This document shows, piece after piece, positions 16,638 through 25,022 of a stretch of DNA of 64,000 nt (position 1 is its first letter; every line of letters begins with the position of its first letter). The stretch lies in the NCBI RefSeq assembly GCF_000317535.1, contig NC_019757.1, positions 2,310,501 to 2,374,500 on the forward strand. The letters run 5' to 3'. Position numbers and translations under genes: made by a program. The DNA is from Cylindrospermum stagnale PCC 7417. Its GTDB lineage: Bacteria; Cyanobacteriota; Cyanobacteriia; Cyanobacteriales; Nostocaceae. A model generated the notes under the pieces. It had not been told where the DNA came from. It was given only the letters and a program-made list of their open reading frames with translations, and ran no database searches.

Positions 16638-18806
16638 ATGCCCAAACGCCTTCTAGTCGTTGAATCACCCGGAAAAGTCAAAAAACTGAGTCAAATTCTC
16701 GGTTCAGATTGGATTGTTCGCGCTAGTTGTGGGCACATTCGAGAACTCAGTAATGAGGGTGATGATTCACTGGGATTCATCATGGATGGCAATAGTGTAC
16801 GCTGCAATTATGTGCCCCGCGACCAACGAGCGAAAGAAACAATTCAACAACTCAAGGCTGCGGTTAAGCAAGTTGATGAAGTTGTCTTAGCAACTGACCC
16901 AGACCGGGAGGGAGAAACGATCGCATGGCATCTCAAAGAAACGTTAGGTTTAAAAGAGCCAAAGCGAGTTGTTTACACCGAGATTACAGCATCAGCGGTG
17001 CGGAATGCGCTCGCAAATCCCCGAAAACTTGACTCCAATTTAATAGGTGCAGGATTATGTCGAGATTGTCTCGACAAGCTGGTAGGTTACAAAGGCAGCC
17101 CCCTAGTTTGGGCGCTAAATAACGGTGCAAAGAGTGTAGGAAGAGTCCAAAGCGCCACATTACACCTAATTTGTCAGCGAGAAAGAGAAATTCTGGCTTT
17201 TGTCCCCCAAGATTACTGGAGTGTTTGGGTAGATTACGCTGAAGGATTCCGGGCATTCTACAAAGGAACGGTGAATTCTCGCGCAGAAACACCAGAACAA
17301 GAAACTGAAACTCACGATGATGCAGCGAGTAATAGCACCGAAAAACCAGAATCTAAGCGGGTTCTCTCAGAAGCAGAAGCAACAAAGTTAGTTGAAGAAG
17401 CACGGCGTTATCCTCATCAGGTTATTCTCTTTGAAGGAAAAGTCGTTAATCGTCAACCACCTCCACCATTTACCACCTCCACCCTCCAGCAAGCTGCCGG
17501 TTCCAAGCTGAGATTTGCTCCCGAAAAAACTATGCAGGTTGCCCAAAAGCTTTATGAGGCAGGGTTAATCACATATATGCGAACAGACTCGGTGATGTTG
17601 AGTCCTGAGTTTTGTGCCAGTGCGCGTAAATGGTTGGAGCAAAATGATCCGCAGAATGTACCCCAGCAAGTTACCAAGCATCGCAGTAGTAAAACGGCTC
17701 AGGAAGCACACGAAGCTATCCGTCCCACAGATGTCTTTCGTCCTTCAGTCCAATTGCGTGAAGAACTGCCTGCTGATGAGTTTAACCTGTATGTGATCAT
17801 TTGGAAAAGAGCGATCGCATCTCAATGTCGTGCGGCTCAACTCCGTAAAACTCAAGTTATCACTCAGTCAGGCAATCTCTTGTGGCAAGCTAGAGGGCAG
17901 GTGATAGAATTCTACGGTTATGCGCGGTACTGGCCTAATCTTAGCAAGGATGCAGTTTTACCTTCATTGCAACAGGGACAAACGCTCACTTTGGAGAATG
18001 CCGGACATGAGCAAAAACAAACACAGCCACCACCACGATACAGCGAACCCAAACTGGTGCAACTAATGGAACGAAAAGGAATTGGTCGCCCCAGTACCTA
18101 TGCTCCGACAGTTTCTACTTTAAAGAAACGCAATTATGTGGAGTTGAAAAAAGACAATCTTCAACCTACAGCCTTGGGGTTAGAAGTTGATGAGTTTTTA
18201 CAAAAGGCTTTACCAGATTTACTAGAAGCAGAATTCACTGCCAAGATGGAGGATGCACTAGACGCCATCTCTGAAGGAAAAGACTCTTGGCAACATTACC
18301 TAACTACTTGGAATCAAAATTACTTTGCACCAGCGCTTTCCAAAGCTAAAACTGTGGTTGTCAATTCATCAGCTACAGTGAAAACTAATAGTGTGGTTGC
18401 GAGCAAATATGAAACTTCTAAAACTCGCTGTCCTGATTGTAAAAACTTTTTAGCCAAAATTCCGAGCACTAAAGTTAGAAGGAAATACTTCCTCAAATGT
18501 GTCAGTGGGTGTGAAAACATTGTGCTGTTTTGGAACGCCTTTAACAAAGCTTGGGAAGCACCCAAAACTAAAACATCTCAGGATGAAAATTCTCAAAAGC
18601 CTTCAGTTAAGAAGACTGCATATCCCTGTCCAGTCTGCAAAAAACCTTTGGAGGAGTACAGTTACATCAAGGATGGACAGAGCAAAACTATGCTCCGGTG
18701 TTCGGCTAAAGATTCCTGGAAGGATAAGAAACATCAGGATGTGGCGTACTTTAATACAGCAAAAGGATGGTGGAGTCCAAAATTTGGCAATTTACCTCTT
18801 TTCTGA
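16638..18806 (+). CDS. topA: DNA topoisomerase I (type IA)
   Basis: A 722-aa enzyme. The TOPRIM domain has the acidic motif DPDREGE (residues 87-93), and the active-site tyrosine is Tyr313 in LITYMRTDSVMLS. EAIRPTD and KGIGRPSTYAPT are the conserved type IA blocks. The C-terminal region has two Cys clusters (CPDC...CVSGC and CPVC...C) that look like zinc ribbons. It relaxes negative supercoils by a transient 5'-phosphotyrosine break. It is shorter than the usual cyanobacterial housekeeping TopA, and GLCRDCLDKLVGYKGSP replaces the usual ARRxLDRLVGY text, so it may be a second paralogue. It stands as a single gene. Confidence 0.92.
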   Translation: MPKRLLVVESPGKVKKLSQILGSDWIVRASCGHIRELSNEGDDSLGFIMDGNSVRCNYVPRDQRAKETIQQLKAAVKQVDEVVLATDPDREGETIAWHLKETLGLKEPKRVVYTEITASAVRNALANPRKLDSNLIGAGLCRDCLDKLVGYKGSPLVWALNNGAKSVGRVQSATLHLICQREREILAFVPQDYWSVWVDYAEGFRAFYKGTVNSRAETPEQETETHDDAASNSTEKPESKRVLSEAEATKLVEEARRYPHQVILFEGKVVNRQPPPPFTTSTLQQAAGSKLRFAPEKTMQVAQKLYEAGLITYMRTDSVMLSPEFCASARKWLEQNDPQNVPQQVTKHRSSKTAQEAHEAIRPTDVFRPSVQLREELPADEFNLYVIIWKRAIASQCRAAQLRKTQVITQSGNLLWQARGQVIEFYGYARYWPNLSKDAVLPSLQQGQTLTLENAGHEQKQTQPPPRYSEPKLVQLMERKGIGRPSTYAPTVSTLKKRNYVELKKDNLQPTALGLEVDEFLQKALPDLLEAEFTAKMEDALDAISEGKDSWQHYLTTWNQNYFAPALSKAKTVVVNSSATVKTNSVVASKYETSKTRCPDCKNFLAKIPSTKVRRKYFLKCVSGCENIVLFWNAFNKAWEAPKTKTSQDENSQKPSVKKTAYPCPVCKKPLEEYSYIKDGQSKTMLRCSAKDSWKDKKHQDVAYFNTAKGWWSPKFGNLPLF

Positions 18807-18937
18807 GTTTCACCGTTGTGAAGACTATTAAGATGATCGCCCCCTCGTACAATGATGATGATTATTTATTGACTAATTTATTCTTTGGAAGTCCCTCAAT
18901 CCCCATAAAGGTTTCGGGTTTCGCACCGGGAACTAGA

Positions 18938-21900
18938 CTAAACTCCAGTTTTGACATTAGCGGAAGTTTCCGCATCATTGCTACCAAAACGCCTTGGACA
19001 GATTTTGCTAAATTTTCCAGCTTCTTCAGGATGGGAAGTAAAGTAATCTTCCAGCCACAAACAACCTTGACTGATAAAATTATCTAAACCAAGTTCTAAT
19101 TTCCACATTTTAATAGTATTGTCAAGACCAGCAGAAGCCAGTGTTTTACCATCTGGACTAAACATAACGCTAGTAACGCTGCCGAGGTGTCCTTCTAAAA
19201 TTGATATTTCCAGACCATTTTCTACATTCCACACCCTTACAGTACTGTCATCGCTAGAGGAAGCTAAAATCTTGCTATCAGGACTGAAACTGATATTAGT
19301 TACATTAGATAAATGTCCTTCTAGGGTAAACAATAATCTGCCATTTTCTGCATTCCATAGTTTGACTTTACTATCCGAACCACCAGAAGCTAAAATTTTA
19401 CCATTTGGACTAAAACTAATGGTATTTACCCAACTGCTATGGGCGGGAAAACTCTGCGTTAAAGTAGCTGTTTTTAAATTTAATATCTTTATATCGCCAT
19501 CTGAACAAGCCACAGCTAGAGTTTTTCCATCTGGACTAAAATTTAAATCGGCTACAATACTGCGAGGTTGTTTAAAGGTTTTCAGCAACCTACCATCTGC
19601 TACATTCCAAAGTTTTACCGTACTATCAGAACTGCCAGAAGCTAAGGTTTTCCCATTTGGACTAAAGCGAACCTTTCTGACCCAAGCACGATGACCATTG
19701 AAGGTTTTTAGTAATCTACCATCTTGAACATTCCACAACTTAACTGTTTTGTCATTACTACCAGAAGCTAATGTCTTACCATCTGGACTAAAACTAACAC
19801 TTACCACCGGAGCTTGATGACCGTTAAGAGTTTGGAGTAAAGTACCATTTCTAATATTCCATAGCTTTATTTTAGAGTCGTCGCTACCGGAAGCAAGCAT
19901 CTTACCATCAGGATTAAAACTTACAGCTTGAACATTAGTGCTATTTCCTTTAATCGTTTGCGGTTCCTTAACTTCTAAATTCCATAACTTGATTGCACTA
20001 TCCATACTTCCAGAAACAAGAGTTTTGCCGTCAGGACTAAAACCGATACTCCAAATTCTCCCGCGATGTCCTTTGAGAATTTGCGGTTCGATTGTGTTGT
20101 CGTTTATATCATCTAAATTCCATAACTTGACGGTACTATCGGAACTGATAGTGGCTAGATTTTTGCCATCTGGACTAAAAATTGCACTCCAGACGGCTCT
20201 GCGATGAGTTGGGAGATTTTGCAGTAGAGTTCCATCTGCTACATTCCACAGTTTCACTATGCCTTCTTCATCGCTAGAAGCTAAGATTTTACCATCGGGA
20301 CTAAAACTGACACTTCTGGTATGAGTTTTATGATCTTTAAGAGTATTTACGAGGCTTCCATTGCCAATATTCCACAGCCTCACGGTTGTATCAAAACTTG
20401 CTGAAGCGAGAGTTTGATTATCGGGACTCAAACTAATATGGGTAACGATATGAGTATGTCCTTTAAGAGTTTTTAATAATGTTGCATCTGCTGTTTTCCA
20501 CAACTTGATAGTCCCATCAGAGCTACAGGAAGCGAGAATTTGACCATCGGGACTAAAACTAACAGTTCTCACCCAGCTACGATGAGCATTAATAGTTTTA
20601 ATTAAAGTGCTGTGCGTGACATCCCACAACTTTACCGTACCGTCTTCACTACCAGAAGCCAAAATCTTGCTATGAGGATGAAAACTCACACTCCAAACTC
20701 TACCAGTATGTCCTGTCAGGGTTGAGATTAATTTAGCCGATCCAGCATTCCACAGCTTTACCGTACCATCTTCACTTCCAGAAGCAAAAATTTGGCCATC
20801 GGGACTGAAAGTCACACTTCTGATACCGCTACGATGACCAAGGGCGCGATCGCGTTCTCTCACATGATAAATTGCCTGTTGCAGCCCCCTCATTACCTGC
20901 ATTTGTGTATCGTTGGTCGCTGATTTTGCTAAATTTTTCATCTGCTGTGCTGCTTGTAATGCTTTCAGCAGTGCGTCAAAAGGATCTGAAACCAAAGCTG
21001 CTTTAGAAAATAAAGTTTGCAGGACTACTTGTCGTTCGGCTAGTTCCTGTTGAGCTTTTTTTACTTGTAATTGTATCAAGATTGCTGTGATTACAGAAAT
21101 TAGCAAAACTACAGAACCGATAGTAACAATACGGGTAGATCTGCGTTTGGCTTGAGTTAATTTAACCTTAGCTTGTTGTTGAGCCAAAACCAAAGTTTCA
21201 TTCGCATTCGCTAATATCTGACTTTCTTCTTCTTGGACAGCTAAAGCCTGTTGAACTTCTCGCCTATTTAAATCTTGGCTAGCTGCCAAAAAACGATAAT
21301 CGAGCGGACTTAAACTTTGATTATTTGACCACAAAAGTGCATCTTGCAATGCTTTACCTCGCAACAGCCGCGATTCATCCTGATAAGTGGAAGCCAGCCA
21401 AGCATTAAAAGCCTCAAAGTAAGGTCGCAGCTTTTTTAATTGTTTCTCTACCCACCCCCGATTAAAAACTTGCTCGTAAATCTGGTTGTAAACTTTTAAT
21501 TTTCCCTGCTGCTGCACCACTAAACCTGACAGTCGCAATTCGGTTTGTTCTGAACTGCCATCCGCAGAGATCCCCCCAACCCCCCTTAAAAAGGGGGGCT
21601 TTAGATTCTCGCTTTCTTTGTAAGGGGGGGATTGCAAAATTTGTTGATATAACCCCAACAACTGCCCTGCTTTTTGCTGATTTCTCAGGATGCGATCGCG
21701 AATCGTCCTCAAATGCTCTGGCTCATCTTGGGATTCCCAATTTTCAATAATTCGCGACTTTACTACCTGTTCAACCGATGGGGAATTTCCCAATGCTGAT
21801 TCCTCAACCATCAGCTTGCACAGCTTTTGGGTGAGAAAAGGTTGCCCACCTGTCCAGTCTAGTATTTGGGCGATCGCTTCTTGGGGATTGCTCACCTTTC

Positions 21901-22585
21901 CCGTCAAACCATCGGTTAACGGTTGGACTTCGTGGAGTTGGAAGCCGTGGAGTGCGATCGCTCTACCAATATTAAACGGTGTTTGGGTTTTATCCGCAAT
22001 TAAGTCTGAAGGAGTCGCCACCCCCAACAGAGCAAATGTGAGACGCTGATATTTTGGCTCATCCACCCGCCGGTTATAGAAAAACCGAATCAGGGCAAAA
22101 AAATCATCTAGGGAAAAACTCTGGCTCAAAACTCGGTCAATTTCATCGACAAAAATCACAATCTTTTGTTCAATCTCTCCTAATAAAACTTCCTCAATAA
22201 ACAAACTCAAACGCTGTACGGGTGACAATAATTCCCGCTGCTCTTTCCACCAAGTCCGCCATTGAAATTTCTTGCCAAGCTGACAACTGCTTACCAGAGA
22301 TTGGACAAGTCCGGCATACCACTTTTCTGCTGTAACATCTTCCTTACCAATTCCGGTTAGGTCAATAAAAGCACAGATAACCCCTTCCGCTTGCAGTCTT
22401 TGCATTGTCCGTACCCGCAGGCTAGACTTGCCCATTTGCCGCGAATTCAGCACATAACAAAACTCACCTGCTTTCAAAAGAGCGTAAAAGTCTGAGTCTG
22501 CTTGTCGCATTACATAGCTTGACGCATCAACTGGAAGACTGCCGCCTAAGTGATATTCATAGTTAGCTGGATACTCTCTGTTCAT
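18938..22585 (-). CDS. AAA-like STAND ATPase with 14 WD40 repeats
   Basis: A 1215-aa protein. Residues of about 1-330 form the AAA-like domain (LNSRQMGKSSLRVRTMQRL as P-loop, KIVIFVDEIDRVLS as Walker B). A helical region follows, with one transmembrane helix near residues 485-505 (VVLLISVITAILIQLQ). Then come 14 WD40 repeats of the form SPDGKTLASGSxDxTVKLWN, enough for two seven-bladed propellers. The design suggests a membrane-tethered sensor or scaffold whose ligand opens the ATPase. ATG at 22585 was preferred to TTG 22597. About 22 residues (PPYKESENLKPPFLRGVGG, near 318-340) come from an intergenic repeat inserted in frame. Confidence 0.88.
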   Translation of the reverse strand: MNREYPANYEYHLGGSLPVDASSYVMRQADSDFYALLKAGEFCYVLNSRQMGKSSLRVRTMQRLQAEGVICAFIDLTGIGKEDVTAEKWYAGLVQSLVSSCQLGKKFQWRTWWKEQRELLSPVQRLSLFIEEVLLGEIEQKIVIFVDEIDRVLSQSFSLDDFFALIRFFYNRRVDEPKYQRLTFALLGVATPSDLIADKTQTPFNIGRAIALHGFQLHEVQPLTDGLTGKVSNPQEAIAQILDWTGGQPFLTQKLCKLMVEESALGNSPSVEQVVKSRIIENWESQDEPEHLRTIRDRILRNQQKAGQLLGLYQQILQSPPYKESENLKPPFLRGVGGISADGSSEQTELRLSGLVVQQQGKLKVYNQIYEQVFNRGWVEKQLKKLRPYFEAFNAWLASTYQDESRLLRGKALQDALLWSNNQSLSPLDYRFLAASQDLNRREVQQALAVQEEESQILANANETLVLAQQQAKVKLTQAKRRSTRIVTIGSVVLLISVITAILIQLQVKKAQQELAERQVVLQTLFSKAALVSDPFDALLKALQAAQQMKNLAKSATNDTQMQVMRGLQQAIYHVRERDRALGHRSGIRSVTFSPDGQIFASGSEDGTVKLWNAGSAKLISTLTGHTGRVWSVSFHPHSKILASGSEDGTVKLWDVTHSTLIKTINAHRSWVRTVSFSPDGQILASCSSDGTIKLWKTADATLLKTLKGHTHIVTHISLSPDNQTLASASFDTTVRLWNIGNGSLVNTLKDHKTHTRSVSFSPDGKILASSDEEGIVKLWNVADGTLLQNLPTHRRAVWSAIFSPDGKNLATISSDSTVKLWNLDDINDNTIEPQILKGHRGRIWSIGFSPDGKTLVSGSMDSAIKLWNLEVKEPQTIKGNSTNVQAVSFNPDGKMLASGSDDSKIKLWNIRNGTLLQTLNGHQAPVVSVSFSPDGKTLASGSNDKTVKLWNVQDGRLLKTFNGHRAWVRKVRFSPNGKTLASGSSDSTVKLWNVADGRLLKTFKQPRSIVADLNFSPDGKTLAVACSDGDIKILNLKTATLTQSFPAHSSWVNTISFSPNGKILASGGSDSKVKLWNAENGRLLFTLEGHLSNVTNISFSPDSKILASSSDDSTVRVWNVENGLEISILEGHLGSVTSVMFSPDGKTLASAGLDNTIKMWKLELGLDNFISQGCLWLEDYFTSHPEEAGKFSKICPRRFGSNDAETSANVKTGV
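21567..21632. repeat. Intergenic palindromic repeat inside the AAA/WD40 gene
   Basis: CCCCCCTTAAAAAGGGGGG (21581-21599) and nearby G/C runs match the repeat inside the 16232-16429 MITE. In the protein it reads PPYKESENLKPPFLRGVGG, breaking the AAA-like region without changing the frame. Confidence 0.75.
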
Positions 22586-22760
22586 TGCCAGCACCAAAAT
22601 CTAGGCTTGATTATACGATAATCGCCTTAAATATCTATAGTTTGACTAGAAAACCTGATTTTTTCCTATTTGGAGTTTAAGTCGCCTGATTTAATCCGAT
22701 TTTTTGCTACTCCTCGTTAAGGAAAACAGTTTTTCGTTGATTGAATTACCTGATTTTATT
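22564..22760. repeat. Duplicated leader region, copy 1
   Basis: This stretch covers the first codons and the upstream region of the AAA/WD40 gene. It recurs at 23958-24150 with moderate divergence. Shared blocks include CATTGCCAGCACCAA, ATCTAGGCTTGATTAT, AGAAAACCTGATTTT and a late AGAAACT. It probably contains promoters for both the AAA/WD40 gene and the divergent RTX gene. Confidence 0.65.
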
Positions 22761-22885
22761 CCCATTGTATCTCTCATTTTTTGGGAAGAAACTAATGTAT
22801 ATGAGGTTAAGTTGGTTAAACGCAATAGCAAGCGGCACTAGCTGTAACCCTTGCATCAAATTCTGAAAAACAAGAAGCAACTGAA

Positions 22886-23833
22886 ATGGCAATTATTCAT
22901 GGCACCCCTTTCAATGACAACGATACCTTCAATAATGGTCAATTCCGACCTAAATTAGTTGGTACCAATCTGGAAGTCACTCTAGTCCCTAATGGCCCAC
23001 CACTATTAAAGGATGGATCTGACACAATCTATGGCTATGCAGGCAACGACATCTTGTTGGGTCTTGGTGGAAATGACTATCTATATGGTGGGTCTGGTAA
23101 AGACGTTCTTAATGGTGGCGCTGGTAATGACACTTTATATGGCGGCTTTGGCGACGACTCTCTATATGGCGGCTATGGTAAAGACGTTCTTAATGGTGGC
23201 GCCGGTAATGACACTTTATATGGCGGCTATGGCGACGACACTCTAGTTGGCGGCTATGGTAAAGACGTTCTTAATGGTGGCGCCGGTAATGACACTTTAT
23301 ATGGCGGCTTTGGCGACGACACTCTAGTTGGCGGCTATGATAACGACGTTCTTGATGGTGGCGCTGGTAATGACTATCTAGTTGGCGGCTTTGGCTACGA
23401 CTATCTAGTTGGCGGCTATGGTAACGATCAGCTGATTGGTGGTGATTTAGACGATACTCTACTTGGCGGTACGGGCAGCGATCGTCTCTTGGGCGGGAGT
23501 GGTAACGATCAACTTACTGGTTTCGGCTTTGGGCAAAATGAATTCGACATCCTCACGGGTGGCATTGAAAAGGATACGTTCGCGTTGGGTGACGCAAATA
23601 GCGTTTACTACCTCGGAAATAGCTACGCCACAATCACCGACTTTAGCTTAACTCAAAGCGACAAAATCCAGATACAAGGCATTTTCACAGACGCTTACTC
23701 GCTTGGGCTTGCGAACTGGGAAGGTAGCAATGCCCAAGACACTGGTATCTTCTACAGGGGTGATTTGATTGGTGTTGTGCAAGACCAAAATATTACTAAT
23801 CTCAACCCCAATCAGGTGTTCATCTCTGCATAG
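22886..23833 (+). CDS. RTX-type calcium-binding repeat protein
   Basis: A 315-aa protein with no N-terminal signal. Residues of about 45-215 are glycine-aspartate nonapeptides (GGAGNDTLYGG, GGFGDDTLVGG), which form a calcium-loaded beta-roll. The last 90 or so residues (DKIQIQGIF..., GDLIGVVQDQNITN) are typical of cyanobacterial RTX C-termini and probably hold the type I secretion signal. There is no enzyme domain, so it is a small extracellular, perhaps surface-layer or adhesive, protein. Three near-identical 81-bp units show recent expansion. It is divergent from the AAA/WD40 gene. Confidence 0.88.
   Translation: MAIIHGTPFNDNDTFNNGQFRPKLVGTNLEVTLVPNGPPLLKDGSDTIYGYAGNDILLGLGGNDYLYGGSGKDVLNGGAGNDTLYGGFGDDSLYGGYGKDVLNGGAGNDTLYGGYGDDTLVGGYGKDVLNGGAGNDTLYGGFGDDTLVGGYDNDVLDGGAGNDYLVGGFGYDYLVGGYGNDQLIGGDLDDTLLGGTGSDRLLGGSGNDQLTGFGFGQNEFDILTGGIEKDTFALGDANSVYYLGNSYATITDFSLTQSDKIQIQGIFTDAYSLGLANWEGSNAQDTGIFYRGDLIGVVQDQNITNLNPNQVFISA
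23096..23420 (+). repeat. 81-bp tandem repeats coding for RTX units
   Basis: GGTAAAGACGTTCTTAATGG recurs at 23096, 23177 and 23258, with a diverged copy near 23339. The period is exactly 81 bp, or 27 residues, i.e. three nonapeptides. Between-unit differences are few, indicating recent duplication or gene conversion. Confidence 0.85.
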
Positions 23834-23871
23834 TAATTATTCACTCCCCCCGCTGCAAAATGGTCGAAACC

Positions 23872-23922
23872 GCGATCGCTCTTTCAGTCTAAAAAGAAAT
23901 GAAAGCGATCGCTTTGTCTTTT
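23872..23922 (+). terminator. Terminator of the RTX gene
   Basis: GCGATCGCTCTTTCA pairs with TGAAAGCGATCGC and is followed by TTTGTCTTTT, 39 bases after the RTX stop. A related hairpin follows the beta-helix gene at 27934. Confidence 0.75.
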
Positions 23923-23957
23923 ATTGACCTTTTTTTAATTGGAGCAAAGCGACTTGA

Positions 23958-24150
23958 CCCTATCTGCTGGATACTCTCCGCTCATTGCCAGCACCAATAT
24001 CTAGGCTTGATTATGCGATAACCGCTCTGATCGTCTAGAGGTTAGGCAGAAAACCTGATTTTCTCCTATAAATTCTGAAACTCAAGATATTTATTATTTC
24101 GGTTAAAACCTGATTTTTCCCCATTGTTACTCCAATGTTTTAGCAAGAAA
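23958..24150. repeat. Duplicated leader region, copy 2, with AAA-gene start remnant
   Basis: This is a diverged copy of 22564-22760. On the minus strand it still reads ATG plus codons for SGEYPA, like the AAA/WD40 start (MNREYPA), and then loses similarity. So this is a relic of a second AAA-like gene start or of its divergent promoter. The gap 23834-24242 holds this and the terminator, and no gene. Confidence 0.6.
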
Positions 24151-24242
24151 CTGGTAAAAGAAAGCGAATGTGCAGTAAAAAGCACAAACATTTAAGCGTT
24201 AATAACTTTCAAAACTGCTCTGAATTTTTGAGGAGGTTTCTT

Positions 24243-24830
24243 ATGGACGAAAAGATAACTAAGCATAATTTTAAAGTTTCGTGCGAAGAGCGTGATCCTA
24301 TGACTAAACTCACCGATAAAGCCACGATTCAGGGTCAAGAAACGGCTATTCCGAAGCCAGTTGTACAGCCTGTAAAATACATCTTCCTTGCCACATTGAT
24401 GACGGTATCTTTTTCCTCCACAATGGCAATTTTGGGCTATACTTGTCAAGTTTCTGCCAACTCCTTACGATCATTACAGGCTAATCACCATCAAATTAAG
24501 GACGTAATTACGTCCCCACCTTCGATTGTTGGTAAATGGAAAGGGTATCTTTATTCTCAAACTGGTGATACATCAACCGATGTCGAAATGGTTATAAACC
24601 CGGGAGCAAGCCAGCAAGGAACCTGGAAATTTATAGGAGAAAATAATTCTATTCTTGACAGTGGTACTGTAGTTGCTTCTTTGAGTCCTAATAATGCAAC
24701 TTTGGAATTCAAGCGAAAAGACAAGAAAACCAGTTGGTTTTTCAAATGCAAACATCAAAATAATAACAAGCTTTCTTGTGAAATGGTTGATAAGACATCT
24801 GTGAAACTCACCTTGAACAAGGCTAATTAA
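24243..24830 (+). CDS. Single-pass membrane-anchored hypothetical protein
   Basis: A 195-aa protein. ATG at 24243 has a strong GAGGAGG ribosome binding site six bases upstream, so an in-frame ATG at 24168 is not used. After a charged 45-residue cytoplasmic head there is one hydrophobic helix (YIFLATLMTVSFSSTMAILG). The C-terminal domain is beta-rich and probably periplasmic (IVGKWKGYLYSQTGDTST, GTWKFIGENNSILDSGTV). That pattern (GxWxG...GTW...L) recalls lipocalin-like folds, but no family was assigned. Confidence 0.65.
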   Translation: MDEKITKHNFKVSCEERDPMTKLTDKATIQGQETAIPKPVVQPVKYIFLATLMTVSFSSTMAILGYTCQVSANSLRSLQANHHQIKDVITSPPSIVGKWKGYLYSQTGDTSTDVEMVINPGASQQGTWKFIGENNSILDSGTVVASLSPNNATLEFKRKDKKTSWFFKCKHQNNNKLSCEMVDKTSVKLTLNKAN

Positions 24831-25022
24831 AAATTTAGCCCCTTCAATTATCATGTAGATGTTTCTCTCTTCATTTCAATCCCTTAATGTCTGTTAGGGA
24901 GACGACTCTAATAATGCTGTAGAGTCTTTCTCCCTTGCCTAGTTATTGCCGGAATGGAACCTTCTACTTCTTTCAAAACATTTTCTCGTTTTTACACCAA
25001 TAACTTAATCAAGGATAGTCAA

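Noticed and set aside
19119-19694. A 191-codon plus-strand frame with repetitive sequence
   Set aside because: It is the antisense of the WD40 repeats; the periodicity comes from the coding strand.
23016-23500. Regular repeats that might suggest a CRISPR array
   Set aside because: The period is 81 bp with no unique spacers, and the frame encodes GGxGxDxLxGG calcium-binding nonapeptides.
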